Of a stretch of 64,000 nt of DNA, positions 27,979 to 37,341 are shown piece after piece (the stretch's first letter is position 1; each line of letters begins with the position of its first letter). This stretch comes from Treponema sp. (lineage in GTDB: Bacteria; Spirochaetota; Spirochaetia; Treponematales; Treponemataceae), in the NCBI GenBank assembly GCA_024695625.1, contig JAILHV010000064.1, positions 1 to 64,000 of the forward strand, given 5' to 3'. Under the pieces are notes generated by a model that had not been told where the DNA came from, did not search any database, and saw nothing but the letters and a program-made list of their open reading frames with translations. The position numbers and the translations under genes are program-made.

Positions 27979-29226
27979 CTATCTTTCCAACAACGCAAGG
28001 CTCTCAATGTTGCATGTTTGGGGATAAAAATCCAAAAGATAAAGCGATTTTAGCTTGTAGCCGCTCTTTACAAGCCTGCCAACGTCCCTGGCGTGGGTTG
28101 CAATGTCGCAGGAAAGGCTCCTTATTTGCTTTATGCCCGAAGAGCAAAGCCATGAACAGACTTCCTTTTCCATGCCGCTCCTGGGTGGGTCTATTACAAC
28201 CGCATCAAAATTGCCGTTGCGCTCAATGCAGGAAGATGCATGATACTTTACCCAGACGGCTCCGCTAAGGCCAAAGCTTTCGTGGGAAGTGCCAAAAAGA
28301 TTCTGCTCCGCATATACAATGGCAGACTTATTGTGCTCAACCAAGGTCACTTTGCTGAAGAGATCTGCAAGGAATACGCTGAAAGTTCCCGCCCCGGCAT
28401 ACATGTCAAGTACGTGCTTACCGCCAAGGCCTTCTGTAATCAGGGGAATTGTCTTTTCTAAAACCTGCATGTTGGACTGGAAAAAGCCCTGGACGTCAAA
28501 AGTAATCTTCTTGCCCAGAATGTCCACTGTACAAAGGTTCTCTTCCTTTACGCTTGCACCCTCGTAGCGCGGCTGAACCTTCTTGATTTTCTTCGTAGGC
28601 CGGCCGTTTCTTACTGTACGCTTGCCAATAACGCGGCCTTCCTTCTTTGAATCCTCGTTGCAGACAATTATCTTGTCAAAACCATCAGGAATCGAAACGA
28701 TTTTTTCCGTACCGAATACGTGAACCCGACCCTTGGGCCTCTGTTCAAAGGGCATTTCCGCAAGATACTTGTTCACCTCCGGTGTGGCGCAGGGGCAGTT
28801 CTGTATGGGGAGTACCTTGTTGCTCCTTTTTTCCATTAAACCGCCGTCGTGCAGCTGGAACCTGGCCCGGTAGCCTGTGGGGCTTGCGCTTACAACGTTG
28901 ATTTGGCCAAGTTCAACTCCCTCGCGCTCAAAGGCATCCTTTAATATGGAAGAACGCAGCTCCGTCTGGAAATCCGTGGCAATGTGCTGCATGTTGCAGC
29001 CGCCGCATTTAGTGTATAATGGGCAAAATGGGGTAGCCCTGTTGGAGGAAGGCTCAAGCACCTCCACAATCCGCGCGGTCGAATAGTCCCGCATTTCCCT
29101 CTCAATCTGAATTTTTAGACTTTCCCCCGGCAGTGCATAGGGAACAAAAACGGTCTTCCCGTCAATCTTGGAGATGCAGTCGCCTCCGCTAACCATTTTT
29201 TCTGCCTTGATAATCGCCTCTTCCAT
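27979..29226 (-). CDS. Class I SAM-dependent RNA uracil methyltransferase (TrmA/RlmCD family)
   Basis: CPLYTKCGGCNMQHI, FFQSNMQVLEKTIPLI, LDMYAGAGTFSVFLA, VIDPPRSGMEKEV. Confidence 0.88.
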   Translation of the reverse strand: MEEAIIKAEKMVSGGDCISKIDGKTVFVPYALPGESLKIQIEREMRDYSTARIVEVLEPSSNRATPFCPLYTKCGGCNMQHIATDFQTELRSSILKDAFEREGVELGQINVVSASPTGYRARFQLHDGGLMEKRSNKVLPIQNCPCATPEVNKYLAEMPFEQRPKGRVHVFGTEKIVSIPDGFDKIIVCNEDSKKEGRVIGKRTVRNGRPTKKIKKVQPRYEGASVKEENLCTVDILGKKITFDVQGFFQSNMQVLEKTIPLITEGLGGKHVLDMYAGAGTFSVFLADLFSKVTLVEHNKSAIVYAEQNLFGTSHESFGLSGAVWVKYHASSCIERNGNFDAVVIDPPRSGMEKEVCSWLCSSGIKQIRSLSCDIATHARDVGRLVKSGYKLKSLYLLDFYPQTCNIESLALLER

Positions 29227-29309
29227 AACCTAATTATAACAAAAAATCCAAAGGCTAACAATCAGGCAAAAGCGAAAGTCACGGTTCATAATAAAAATTC
29301 CAAATTTGC

Positions 29310-31322
29310 TTACATCAAATTTACGGGGTCTACGTCTACTTCTATGTATACGTTTTTGGGAGCGCTGTAGCCGTAGACTAGGACTTCTGCCATTTTTTGC
29401 ATGGGGACAATCTGCTTGCCCCGGAGGATTATCTGCTGCCTAAAGTTTAGGCTTATCATGCTTAGGGGGCATTCTGCAGGGCCAAGTATGTCTACGCCGG
29501 GCTGTAAGTTTGCCTTTAGGATGTGGTAGGCTCCGTTTGCGGCTGTTTTTGCGGCTTCCGGTACTGACGAGCGGAATACGAAGCGCAGCAGCCTTGAATA
29601 TGGGGGAAAACAGAGAATTTGGCGGCTTTCCAGTTCCCTTGTGTAGAATTCTTCCGTCTGTGCGCTTACGGCAAGTGCAATGGGTTCTCTGTCCGGGCTG
29701 TAGCTTTGCACGATTACCCTACCGTCCGGGAAGAATCTTCCTGCCCTGCCTGCAACCTGGGTGATTAGTGCGAAGGTTCTTTCTGCTGCCCTAAAGTCCG
29801 GCATGTGGAGCCCTGTGTCTGCAAGGACAACTCCTGCAAGTTTTAGGCGGGGAAAGTTTAGCCCCTTTGCAATCATCTGGGTTCCAAGGAGAATGTCGTA
29901 TTCGCCGCTTTTGAATAGATTCAGCTTTTCCTGCAGCTCTCCTTTTTTTGTTAGGGAATCAGTGTCTATCCTCATCACTTTTGCAGACGGAAACTTTGAC
30001 TTAACTTCTGCCTCTATGAATTCCGTGCCAAATCCAGAGTAGCCTACGTCCAGTGAACCGCATTCCGGGCATTGGGCTGGCGGTTGGATTGAATATCCGC
30101 AGTAGTGGCAGCGTAGGCGGTTTTCCGTTTTGTGGTAGGTGAGGGGAACGGAACAGTTTTTGCACTTCATCTCAAAACCGCAGCTGTTGCACCTAAAAAA
30201 ATGGGTGAAGCCCCGCCTGTTAAGGAAGAGTATTGTCTGCCGCTTTTGGTCAAGTGCGGAGCGGATTTCGTCTTCCAGCTCACGGGAAAGGCAGCCCCCC
30301 TGCGAAGGTTCAAGGCTTAGGTTTACGGCCTTTATGCTTGGCATTGCTCCACCGGCAAGTCTTCTGGTAAGGGTGTGGCGTATTATGGTCTTGTCTTCCA
30401 TGGCCTTCCATGATTCTACGGAAGGGGTTGCAGAACCCATTACAAGCGGAATTCCAAGCTTTGCTGCCCTGTGCATGGCAACTTGCCTTGCGTGGTAGCG
30501 GGGTGCAGAGCCAGACTTGTAGGATCCGTCGTGCTCTTCGTCTATTATTATTAGCCCCAGTTTTTTTACAGGAGCAAATATGGCGCTTCTTGCCCCAACA
30601 ACAATCCTTGCCTCTTCGTGAAGAATCCGCTTCCATTCATTAAGCCTTTGGCTTGGGGTAAGCCCTGAATGCAGTACGGCTGCAACCTTTCCAAACCTTT
30701 GCACTACGGCTTCCACAACCTGAGGGGTAAGGCCTATTTCCGGGACAAGGTATATTACCCCCATTCCCTTTTGAAGGGTTCTTTCTGCTACGGTAAGAAA
30801 GACTTCTGTTTTTCCGCTGCCTGTGGTTCCGTAGAGGTAGTGGAAGAGGCTTTCGTTTTGGGTAAGGATTCCTTCTACAGCGGCTGTCTGTTCGCTGCTT
30901 AGTTCTTTTTTTTCAAAGCTAAGGTCGTCTTCCGTAAAGGAAAAAGAAGAGCTGTCTGTTTCCCTGCGGCCAGATGGAATCATTGCAAAGACTGTTTCTC
31001 CGATTGACGAGAGGTAGTACTTTTGCATCCAGAGTGCGGTGGCGTAGAGTTCCTGGGTTAGGATAGGCTCTTTGTCTATGTAGCGCAGGGCAGTCCTTAT
31101 TTTTGTTTTGTCCACGGGGCAGTTTGCCGGTATGCCGTCGTGAATGGCAGCCACAATGCCTGTTAGCTTTCTGTTTCCAAAGCGCACTTCAACCCTGCAG
31201 CCAAAGGGGTTTTCCGGATTGCCTTTTCCTTCTTCTGATGAATCTTCCGGTTCCAGGTAGGTGAATGTCTGGTTAAGAGGAACGTTTACTATTACTTCCA
31301 GGTAACGCTGCTTGCTTGTCAT
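29310..31322 (-). CDS. priA: Primosomal protein N' (replication restart helicase)
   Basis: YGTTGSGKTEVF, IIIDEEHDGSYK, LFLNRRGFTHFFRCNSCGFEMKCKNC zinc motif. Confidence 0.95.
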   Translation of the reverse strand: MTSKQRYLEVIVNVPLNQTFTYLEPEDSSEEGKGNPENPFGCRVEVRFGNRKLTGIVAAIHDGIPANCPVDKTKIRTALRYIDKEPILTQELYATALWMQKYYLSSIGETVFAMIPSGRRETDSSSFSFTEDDLSFEKKELSSEQTAAVEGILTQNESLFHYLYGTTGSGKTEVFLTVAERTLQKGMGVIYLVPEIGLTPQVVEAVVQRFGKVAAVLHSGLTPSQRLNEWKRILHEEARIVVGARSAIFAPVKKLGLIIIDEEHDGSYKSGSAPRYHARQVAMHRAAKLGIPLVMGSATPSVESWKAMEDKTIIRHTLTRRLAGGAMPSIKAVNLSLEPSQGGCLSRELEDEIRSALDQKRQTILFLNRRGFTHFFRCNSCGFEMKCKNCSVPLTYHKTENRLRCHYCGYSIQPPAQCPECGSLDVGYSGFGTEFIEAEVKSKFPSAKVMRIDTDSLTKKGELQEKLNLFKSGEYDILLGTQMIAKGLNFPRLKLAGVVLADTGLHMPDFRAAERTFALITQVAGRAGRFFPDGRVIVQSYSPDREPIALAVSAQTEEFYTRELESRQILCFPPYSRLLRFVFRSSVPEAAKTAANGAYHILKANLQPGVDILGPAECPLSMISLNFRQQIILRGKQIVPMQKMAEVLVYGYSAPKNVYIEVDVDPVNLM

Positions 31323-32056
31323 TTATTGTAGTCCGGACAAATTTGGAGCAGCCTTGCCTTGAATGCCTTTAAGTCTTCCCATGCCGGTCTTTTTAGGCTT
31401 TCGTCCCTGAGCAGGGCTGAGGGGTGGTAGGTTGGCATTAGGGGGATTCCGTTAAGGTCAAAGAATTTTCCGCGGGCAGAATTTATTCCCTCCGTGGTTT
31501 TAAGAAGGTTCTGAAATGCTGTTCTTCCCATTGCAAGAATCATCTTGGGCTTTAGTAGGTGGATTTGAGCCTGGAGGAAGCCTGAACATGCCTCTGCTTC
31601 TTCCGGCTGGGGTGTTCTGTTTGCAGGCGGGCGGCATTTTACTATGTTTGCTATGTAGCAGTTCTTTGTGCGGTCAAGTTCTATGGCGGAAAGCATTTTA
31701 TCCAAAAGCTGGCCTGCTTTGCCAACGAATGGCCTTCCTGTCTTGTCTTCGTCTTCTCCAGGGCCTTCTCCTACAACGAGTACCACTGGGTTTTCTACGC
31801 CTTCTCCGGGGACTACATTGTTCCTTGTTGCAGCGAGGGAGCAGTTTTTGCAGGCTTGGATTTTATGTGCTATGGAGCCTATGGAAAGAGGGCTTTTTGC
31901 TTCTGCAACAGCCGCTTCTTTTGCTTGTGTTTGAGGAAGTGCCGGGTCGTCCGTAAAGCTTGGGGCTGTTTTGAATGCCTTTGCCGTATAGCCCAGGTTG
32001 CAGGAAGATGCCGCTTTGAGTAGGTTGAAGATGTCTTCTTTTTGTGCTCCTGTCAT
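31319..32056 (-). CDS. Family 4 (Fe-S) uracil-DNA glycosylase
   Basis: GEGPGEDEDKTGRPFVGKAGQLLDKML, NIVKCRPPANRTPQPEEAEAC, PTYHPSALLR. Confidence 0.92.
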   Translation of the reverse strand: MTGAQKEDIFNLLKAASSCNLGYTAKAFKTAPSFTDDPALPQTQAKEAAVAEAKSPLSIGSIAHKIQACKNCSLAATRNNVVPGEGVENPVVLVVGEGPGEDEDKTGRPFVGKAGQLLDKMLSAIELDRTKNCYIANIVKCRPPANRTPQPEEAEACSGFLQAQIHLLKPKMILAMGRTAFQNLLKTTEGINSARGKFFDLNGIPLMPTYHPSALLRDESLKRPAWEDLKAFKARLLQICPDYNK

Positions 32057-32112
32057 AAAAGCCCCTTTTGTTTTAATAAAAAAGCGTCCTTAAAGCCTTA
32101 CTTGCCATAAAG

Positions 32113-32256
32113 CCTAGCCCCGATTGTAAGGGCGGCGAAGCCGTTGCCACCCGGCAATGGAGGCGAATGCCGGAACCCTGGAAAGCGGGGATCTTGCTAT
32201 GGACTGCCCGGATGCGAAGCGCAGGGCACAGTTGAACTATGCATGCGCTCCAAGTC
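32113..32256 (+). repeat. Structured intergenic repeat, type 1 (copy C)
   Basis: CCTAGCCCCGATTGTAAGGGC ... GGAACCCTGGAAAGCGGGG ... GGGCACAGTTGAACTATGCATGCGCTCCAA. Confidence 0.7.
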
Positions 32257-32280
32257 GTACATATTAAATATATCAAATAC

Positions 32281-32309
32281 TTGCCCATTCATCAAGAATA
32301 GGGTATAAT
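32281..32309 (+). promoter_or_regulatory. Promoter TTGCCC-17-TATAAT directly upstream of the glycosyltransferase ATG
   Basis: -10 at 32304-32309, ATG at 32319. Confidence 0.7.
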
Positions 32310-32318
32310 GCCCAAGTT

Positions 32319-33566
32319 ATGAAAGTAGTTATGTTTACGGACGCATATTATCCTCGCATCAACGGTGTTGCCGTTTCCGTAAAGTCTTTTGCAGATTCTC
32401 TTGCAATTTTGGGGCACAAGGTTTTAATTGTGGCCTCTGACTATACAAATAACCATATAGACGAAAACGAGAGGGAGACTTTTTTTAAGCATTTCCGCTA
32501 CGAAGATGATCCAAATGGCAACAAGAACCTTTCTATTTTAAGGCTGCCGGCAGACAAAATTATTTTTTCCAAGGAAGATCGCACCGTCCGTCTTAACCAG
32601 TGGTATATCATAAAGGCGGAGGTGGACAAATTTGGCCCGGATGTTGTTCACGTTAACTCTGAATTTGCAATGGGCTGGTTTGGCGTTACCTATGCCCGGC
32701 ACAGGCATGTGGCCCTTATTTTTACCTTTCACACGCTTTGGGAAGACTATCTTGCAAACTACGTGCATTTTCTTCCTTCTTCATGGTCGCAGAAGCTTGG
32801 CAAGAATCTGGTTAAGTTTTACCTTAAGAGGGCAGACGAAATTATTGTTCCCACGGCCCGTATTGGCGGTGTAATAGGAGAGTACGGCGTTTCCAGGCCA
32901 TACGACATTCTGCCTACGGGGATTCCTTCCAGCGTGGTTTCTTTTAACAAGAAGAAGTCTGTAGATTTTTACAAGAAGCTTTACGAGGAATTTCCACAGC
33001 TTGAAGGGAAGCGGATTCTTCTTTATATTGGCCGTGTGGTTAAGGAAAAGAACCTTCCATTCCTTTTTGACGTCCTTGAAAGGGTTTTGCCTTCCGTTCC
33101 AGATGCAGTGCTGCTTTTTGTTGGCGGTGGGCCTGAGCTTGAGGCTTTAAAAGCGGCTGCTTCTGAGAGGGGGCTTTCTGACCGCGCCATATTTGCAGGC
33201 TACAGGGAAAGGGGCGACCTTGTCTACTTTTACAAGATGGCAAGTGTCTTTACCTTTCCAAGCGTTACGGAGACCCAGGGGCTTGTTACCGTGGAGGCCA
33301 TGCTTACGGGACTGCCGGTTGTTGCAATTGGAGAGATGGGAACCCTTGACGTAATGCAGGGGGACAACGGCGGCTTTATGGTAGGGAACGACGCTGACGA
33401 ATTTGCCCGGCGTACCATTGAGCTTCTTAGCGATTCAAAGCTGCATTCCAAGAAGTCCAAGGAGGCTTTTGAGTGGGCGCAGAAGTGGTCCATGAAGTTC
33501 CTTGCTCCGCGGCTTGTTGCTTTATATAAGAAAGGAATTAAAAATCATAAAAAAGGAAACAGATAG
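32319..33566 (+). CDS. Glycosyltransferase family 4 (diacylglycerol glucosyltransferase-like)
   Basis: MFTDAYYPRINGVAVSVKSF; SVTETQGLVTVEAMLTGLPVVAI. Confidence 0.9.
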   Translation: MKVVMFTDAYYPRINGVAVSVKSFADSLAILGHKVLIVASDYTNNHIDENERETFFKHFRYEDDPNGNKNLSILRLPADKIIFSKEDRTVRLNQWYIIKAEVDKFGPDVVHVNSEFAMGWFGVTYARHRHVALIFTFHTLWEDYLANYVHFLPSSWSQKLGKNLVKFYLKRADEIIVPTARIGGVIGEYGVSRPYDILPTGIPSSVVSFNKKKSVDFYKKLYEEFPQLEGKRILLYIGRVVKEKNLPFLFDVLERVLPSVPDAVLLFVGGGPELEALKAAASERGLSDRAIFAGYRERGDLVYFYKMASVFTFPSVTETQGLVTVEAMLTGLPVVAIGEMGTLDVMQGDNGGFMVGNDADEFARRTIELLSDSKLHSKKSKEAFEWAQKWSMKFLAPRLVALYKKGIKNHKKGNR

Positions 33567-33568
33567 AA

Positions 33569-35278
33569 ATGAAGTGTAGAATGATGCGTTTTTCTTTGTG
33601 CTTGATAGCCTTGACATTTTTTTCTTTGACTCTTCATGCAAGGGGCAAGCAGGGGCTTGTAAATTGTGGCAGCTGGATTTATGACGCTATGACCGAGATT
33701 GCCATGGAGGAGGGGCGTGTTGACTTTAGCGACCAGGCACCCCTTTCCATTGCGGAGATTGAGCTTTATCTTTCCGAGGCTGACTATGATTCGCTTAGCG
33801 AGGCAGGAAAGAAGAACTATGACAGGATTGTGGACTATATAGCATACGAGCCGCCTGCTTTTAAGGCTGATATTTTTTCTATAAGCGTAGAGCCGGAGAT
33901 GAATGTAGAAGGCTTTTACAAGACCAATGATGACATTGACTGGGTGTACGACCGCTACTGTAGGCAACCGCTTTTGACAACGCCGCTTAATGTCCAGGGC
34001 GGGGACTATTTTACGCTTTCCATGGATGTTACCCTCCGCGAGTACGACGGGGCTGCAATTCTTGACAACAACTATTCAAACTTTATCTATGCGGACAGCA
34101 AGCTTACCCCGGACATAAACTTTCCGCATACGGCATACGGAAGCGTGGGCTACAAGTTCAACGACAATGCAGGGGTTAACCTTCAGGTTGGCATGGGACC
34201 CCAGAGCGTGGGACGGAGCCTTAGCGGTAGCATAATCTGGAGCGAATATTTTACGGGTGCAAGCTATGCAAACCTGGACGTCTTCTCTAAGAATTTCCGC
34301 TACAACATGAACGTTACCGAATTCAACGTGGACAAATACATGTATACCCACCGGCTGGAAGTAAGGCTATTCAAGAAGCTTCAGTTTTCCATTATGGAGT
34401 CAATGCTTGTAAATTCATCACTTGAACTTCGCTTTATGAATCCCTTTACAATGTTCCACGGAATGGCACCCTGGCGCGACTATGGCGATGAGGACGGAGA
34501 CCTTGACCACAGCGACCCGGAAAGCCATACCTGTGACTACCTTGCACTAAAGCTTGTCTATGTTCCTGTAAAGAATTTGCGTCTTTACGGATTTTTTGCC
34601 ATGAACCAGTACCAAACTTTTTACGAGCGCAAGAACTGGGAGAACGACACCACTCCTAATTCCATGGCATTCCAGGCAGGTGCTGAATCCTACATTCCAT
34701 TTAAGGGCGGCAATTTCCATTTCTGGCTTGAAGGAACTTACACCCAGCCCTACATGTATGTAAAGGAAGACCCCAACTGGAGCCTTGTGCGCACCTACAG
34801 CGAAAACCTTGGCGACAAGGCAATTTTCTATGAATGGGTTGGTAGCCCCTTTGGACCGGACACTGTTGCAGGCGAGCTTAACATGGGCTATGAGGTTCCG
34901 GGAAAGTGGGACGTAACTGCAAGCTATCTCTTTAAGGCGGCAGGCGAGTATTCTGGGACCAAGCTTTTTACAGATGATTTGGACTGGGGTGGGCAGGATA
35001 AGGTTCCCAACCGTGAGAACTGGGCATATCCGGACAGCGACAAGGAGGGTGGACAGGATAGGGCAAAGAAGCAGCAGGGCTTTAGCACACCCCACGGCAC
35101 TCCTGAATACCTTAACAGGGTTGCGCTTAGGGCAAGCTTTTCTCCTTCTCCCTTGTTCACCATAAGCGCGCAGCCGGCATTCGTTTTTATATTCAACAAA
35201 GACAATATCGATGGAGAGTTTGCTTCCGGCGGGGAATTCGCAGTTTCCGCAAAAATCAATTTGAGCAGGTTGTTCTAG
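33569..35278 (+). CDS. Outer-membrane beta-barrel protein (Wzi-like/spirochaete OMP)
   Basis: Signal peptide, aromatic alternating strands, C-terminal ...KINLSRLF with terminal Phe. Confidence 0.65.
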   Translation: MKCRMMRFSLCLIALTFFSLTLHARGKQGLVNCGSWIYDAMTEIAMEEGRVDFSDQAPLSIAEIELYLSEADYDSLSEAGKKNYDRIVDYIAYEPPAFKADIFSISVEPEMNVEGFYKTNDDIDWVYDRYCRQPLLTTPLNVQGGDYFTLSMDVTLREYDGAAILDNNYSNFIYADSKLTPDINFPHTAYGSVGYKFNDNAGVNLQVGMGPQSVGRSLSGSIIWSEYFTGASYANLDVFSKNFRYNMNVTEFNVDKYMYTHRLEVRLFKKLQFSIMESMLVNSSLELRFMNPFTMFHGMAPWRDYGDEDGDLDHSDPESHTCDYLALKLVYVPVKNLRLYGFFAMNQYQTFYERKNWENDTTPNSMAFQAGAESYIPFKGGNFHFWLEGTYTQPYMYVKEDPNWSLVRTYSENLGDKAIFYEWVGSPFGPDTVAGELNMGYEVPGKWDVTASYLFKAAGEYSGTKLFTDDLDWGGQDKVPNRENWAYPDSDKEGGQDRAKKQQGFSTPHGTPEYLNRVALRASFSPSPLFTISAQPAFVFIFNKDNIDGEFASGGEFAVSAKINLSRLF

Positions 35279-35279
35279 T

Positions 35280-37124
35280 ATGAAAAAAAAGTTACTTTCG
35301 TTTTTTGTTTTTGCAGCAGTTTTGGCGTCTGCATTCGCACAGGTTTCTGTTGACCCCGACGACTATTTCTACACCCTCTCCCAGGGCTGGGAAATACGCG
35401 GTCTTACAAAGGCAGCCCCCCCAATGAGGCCTTATCCACTTGCAAACATAAAGCAGATTCTTGAGGATGTAATAGAAAACGGCACTCCCACAGACGTTGA
35501 GCGCGCCAAGTATTATATGGAAAAAATAACTGGTAAGCCTTGGACTGTAGAAGTTGGTGGCCATGGAACTGCAAAGTTCACCTTTGAGACTGAATACGAC
35601 GAGGAAGAGGAAGAGGGCAAGTCCAGCTTTGACGGCTGCGAAAAGAGCCACGGCATGTTTATCCTTGCAAACCCAAAAGTCTATGGAGACATTTCCTTCC
35701 TTAACGGCCTTGTTTCCATGGGCTACAGTGCAGGTTTTGCAGCATACAAGGGGCACGAGGACGAATTTGTTCCACTCTACACAAACTCCAAGCACGACAC
35801 CCGCACGGACGCAATAGAAGCAGGCCCACTGGATGTTTACCTTGACGTAAACGATGCCATCGCAGTAGGAAAGACCCGCATTTTTGCCCAGGCTGGAATT
35901 TACCGCACTGGCTACGGCGACTTTTTTGACGAATGCCCTGCAATGAATGACGATGCCTTCCACAGCGCAAATTTCTCCTTCTCCGTCTTTAGCGACAAGG
36001 TTGCCTACACCCAGATTCTCTCTGCAATCGGTGCTTCAAGCGCTTACGACGGTGAGGAACTTTTCCCGGATAAGTATTTTGCCTTCCACGCAATAGAAAT
36101 CAAGCCCAGCCGCAAGTTCTCCGTCACGTATTACGAATCTTGCGTATTTGGACAGCGCATGGACCTTACTTATTTTATCCCCGCACCCTACATGATTGGC
36201 GAGGAGCTTTCGGGCTTTGGCGACAACGTTCAGATGGGGCTAAAATTCAAGATTATTCCTTTTGACAACTTTATGTGGGTAACGGACATCTATTCTGACG
36301 ACACGGACTTGGAGAGCGCACTAAAGCTGGACTTAGACTCCAAGAACCGCTTTGTTCTGCAGAACGGCTTTATCTATACACCGGAAAATTCTTTCTGCAC
36401 AAGGCTTGGCTTTAACTATACCGTAATCACTCCATACACCTATTCCCACTGGGAGTATGCGGATGGTTCCTCCGGCGCAATCACCGCGGGAACTCCAAGC
36501 TACCAGAACTACACGAACAACGGTCTTAGCATGGGGCTTTCCATTCCGCCGAACAGCGACCGCTTTAGCCTTTCTGTAGACATGATGCCCAAACCCAACA
36601 TGAAGATAAAGCTCTTTTCTTCATTCATGAGGCATGGCAATGTCTGCGAAAGCCTTGAAAACGACGAGGCCCTTGTCTACCTTTCTGCGGACAAAGGCGT
36701 CTATTCAACGGACGGCAGCTTGTTCACGCACTCAATGTTCTCCGATCCCGACAACGACATCGGTGAGCATGTTGACACGGCATGGAACCACCTTAACTTC
36801 CTTACCCAGGACCACAAGATGTATGCCGCAAAGGCTGGCTTTGACCTTAACTATGAATTTCCCAAGCAGAAGTGGGGGCAGTTTACGCTCAAATTTGGCT
36901 ATGCCTTTGAGTACGTTCACAATAAGGGCGTAGACAATCCTATGTACGAACCGGTTTCTGGCCTTAAGTTCAACAAGTCTTCAGGCAAGTACGAGATTAA
37001 CGATGTTGAGCAGACGGATGCAGAGCTAGAGCAGATTGTGGAAAATTCCAAGGAAGACTGGCTAAGGAATCTTCACGACGAGATGAACCATTACATTACG
37101 GTGGGCGGTTCATTTAGGTTCTAG
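35280..37124 (+). CDS. Outer-membrane beta-barrel protein, probable paralogue of the preceding gene
   Basis: Signal peptide; beta-barrel-like strands; C-terminal ITVGGSFRF. Confidence 0.65.
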   Translation: MKKKLLSFFVFAAVLASAFAQVSVDPDDYFYTLSQGWEIRGLTKAAPPMRPYPLANIKQILEDVIENGTPTDVERAKYYMEKITGKPWTVEVGGHGTAKFTFETEYDEEEEEGKSSFDGCEKSHGMFILANPKVYGDISFLNGLVSMGYSAGFAAYKGHEDEFVPLYTNSKHDTRTDAIEAGPLDVYLDVNDAIAVGKTRIFAQAGIYRTGYGDFFDECPAMNDDAFHSANFSFSVFSDKVAYTQILSAIGASSAYDGEELFPDKYFAFHAIEIKPSRKFSVTYYESCVFGQRMDLTYFIPAPYMIGEELSGFGDNVQMGLKFKIIPFDNFMWVTDIYSDDTDLESALKLDLDSKNRFVLQNGFIYTPENSFCTRLGFNYTVITPYTYSHWEYADGSSGAITAGTPSYQNYTNNGLSMGLSIPPNSDRFSLSVDMMPKPNMKIKLFSSFMRHGNVCESLENDEALVYLSADKGVYSTDGSLFTHSMFSDPDNDIGEHVDTAWNHLNFLTQDHKMYAAKAGFDLNYEFPKQKWGQFTLKFGYAFEYVHNKGVDNPMYEPVSGLKFNKSSGKYEINDVEQTDAELEQIVENSKEDWLRNLHDEMNHYITVGGSFRF

Positions 37125-37147
37125 GCTGGGGATATTTTTCTTTTTAA

Positions 37148-37296
37148 TTTGGACGGCATGTCCTGTTTAACTGAGCCCGCCCCTAGGGGGCGGTCAAAAT
37201 TCATGGTGTTCCCCGCTTTCCGGGGTTCCGTGGGTCCCTGCCCACTCCATTGCTGTCGCAACCCGCCTTCGGCGGGCCCCTACAATCGGGCGTAGG
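37148..37296 (-). repeat. Structured intergenic repeat, type 1 (copy D)
   Basis: Reverse complement CCTACGCCCGATTGTAGGGGC...GGAACCCCGGAAAGCGGGG...GGGCTCAGTTAAACAGGACATGCCGTCCAAATT. Confidence 0.7.
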
Positions 37297-37341
37297 ATAA
37301 AAATCAAGTACCCTGTATAACACAAGAGGAGAAAGCTATTT

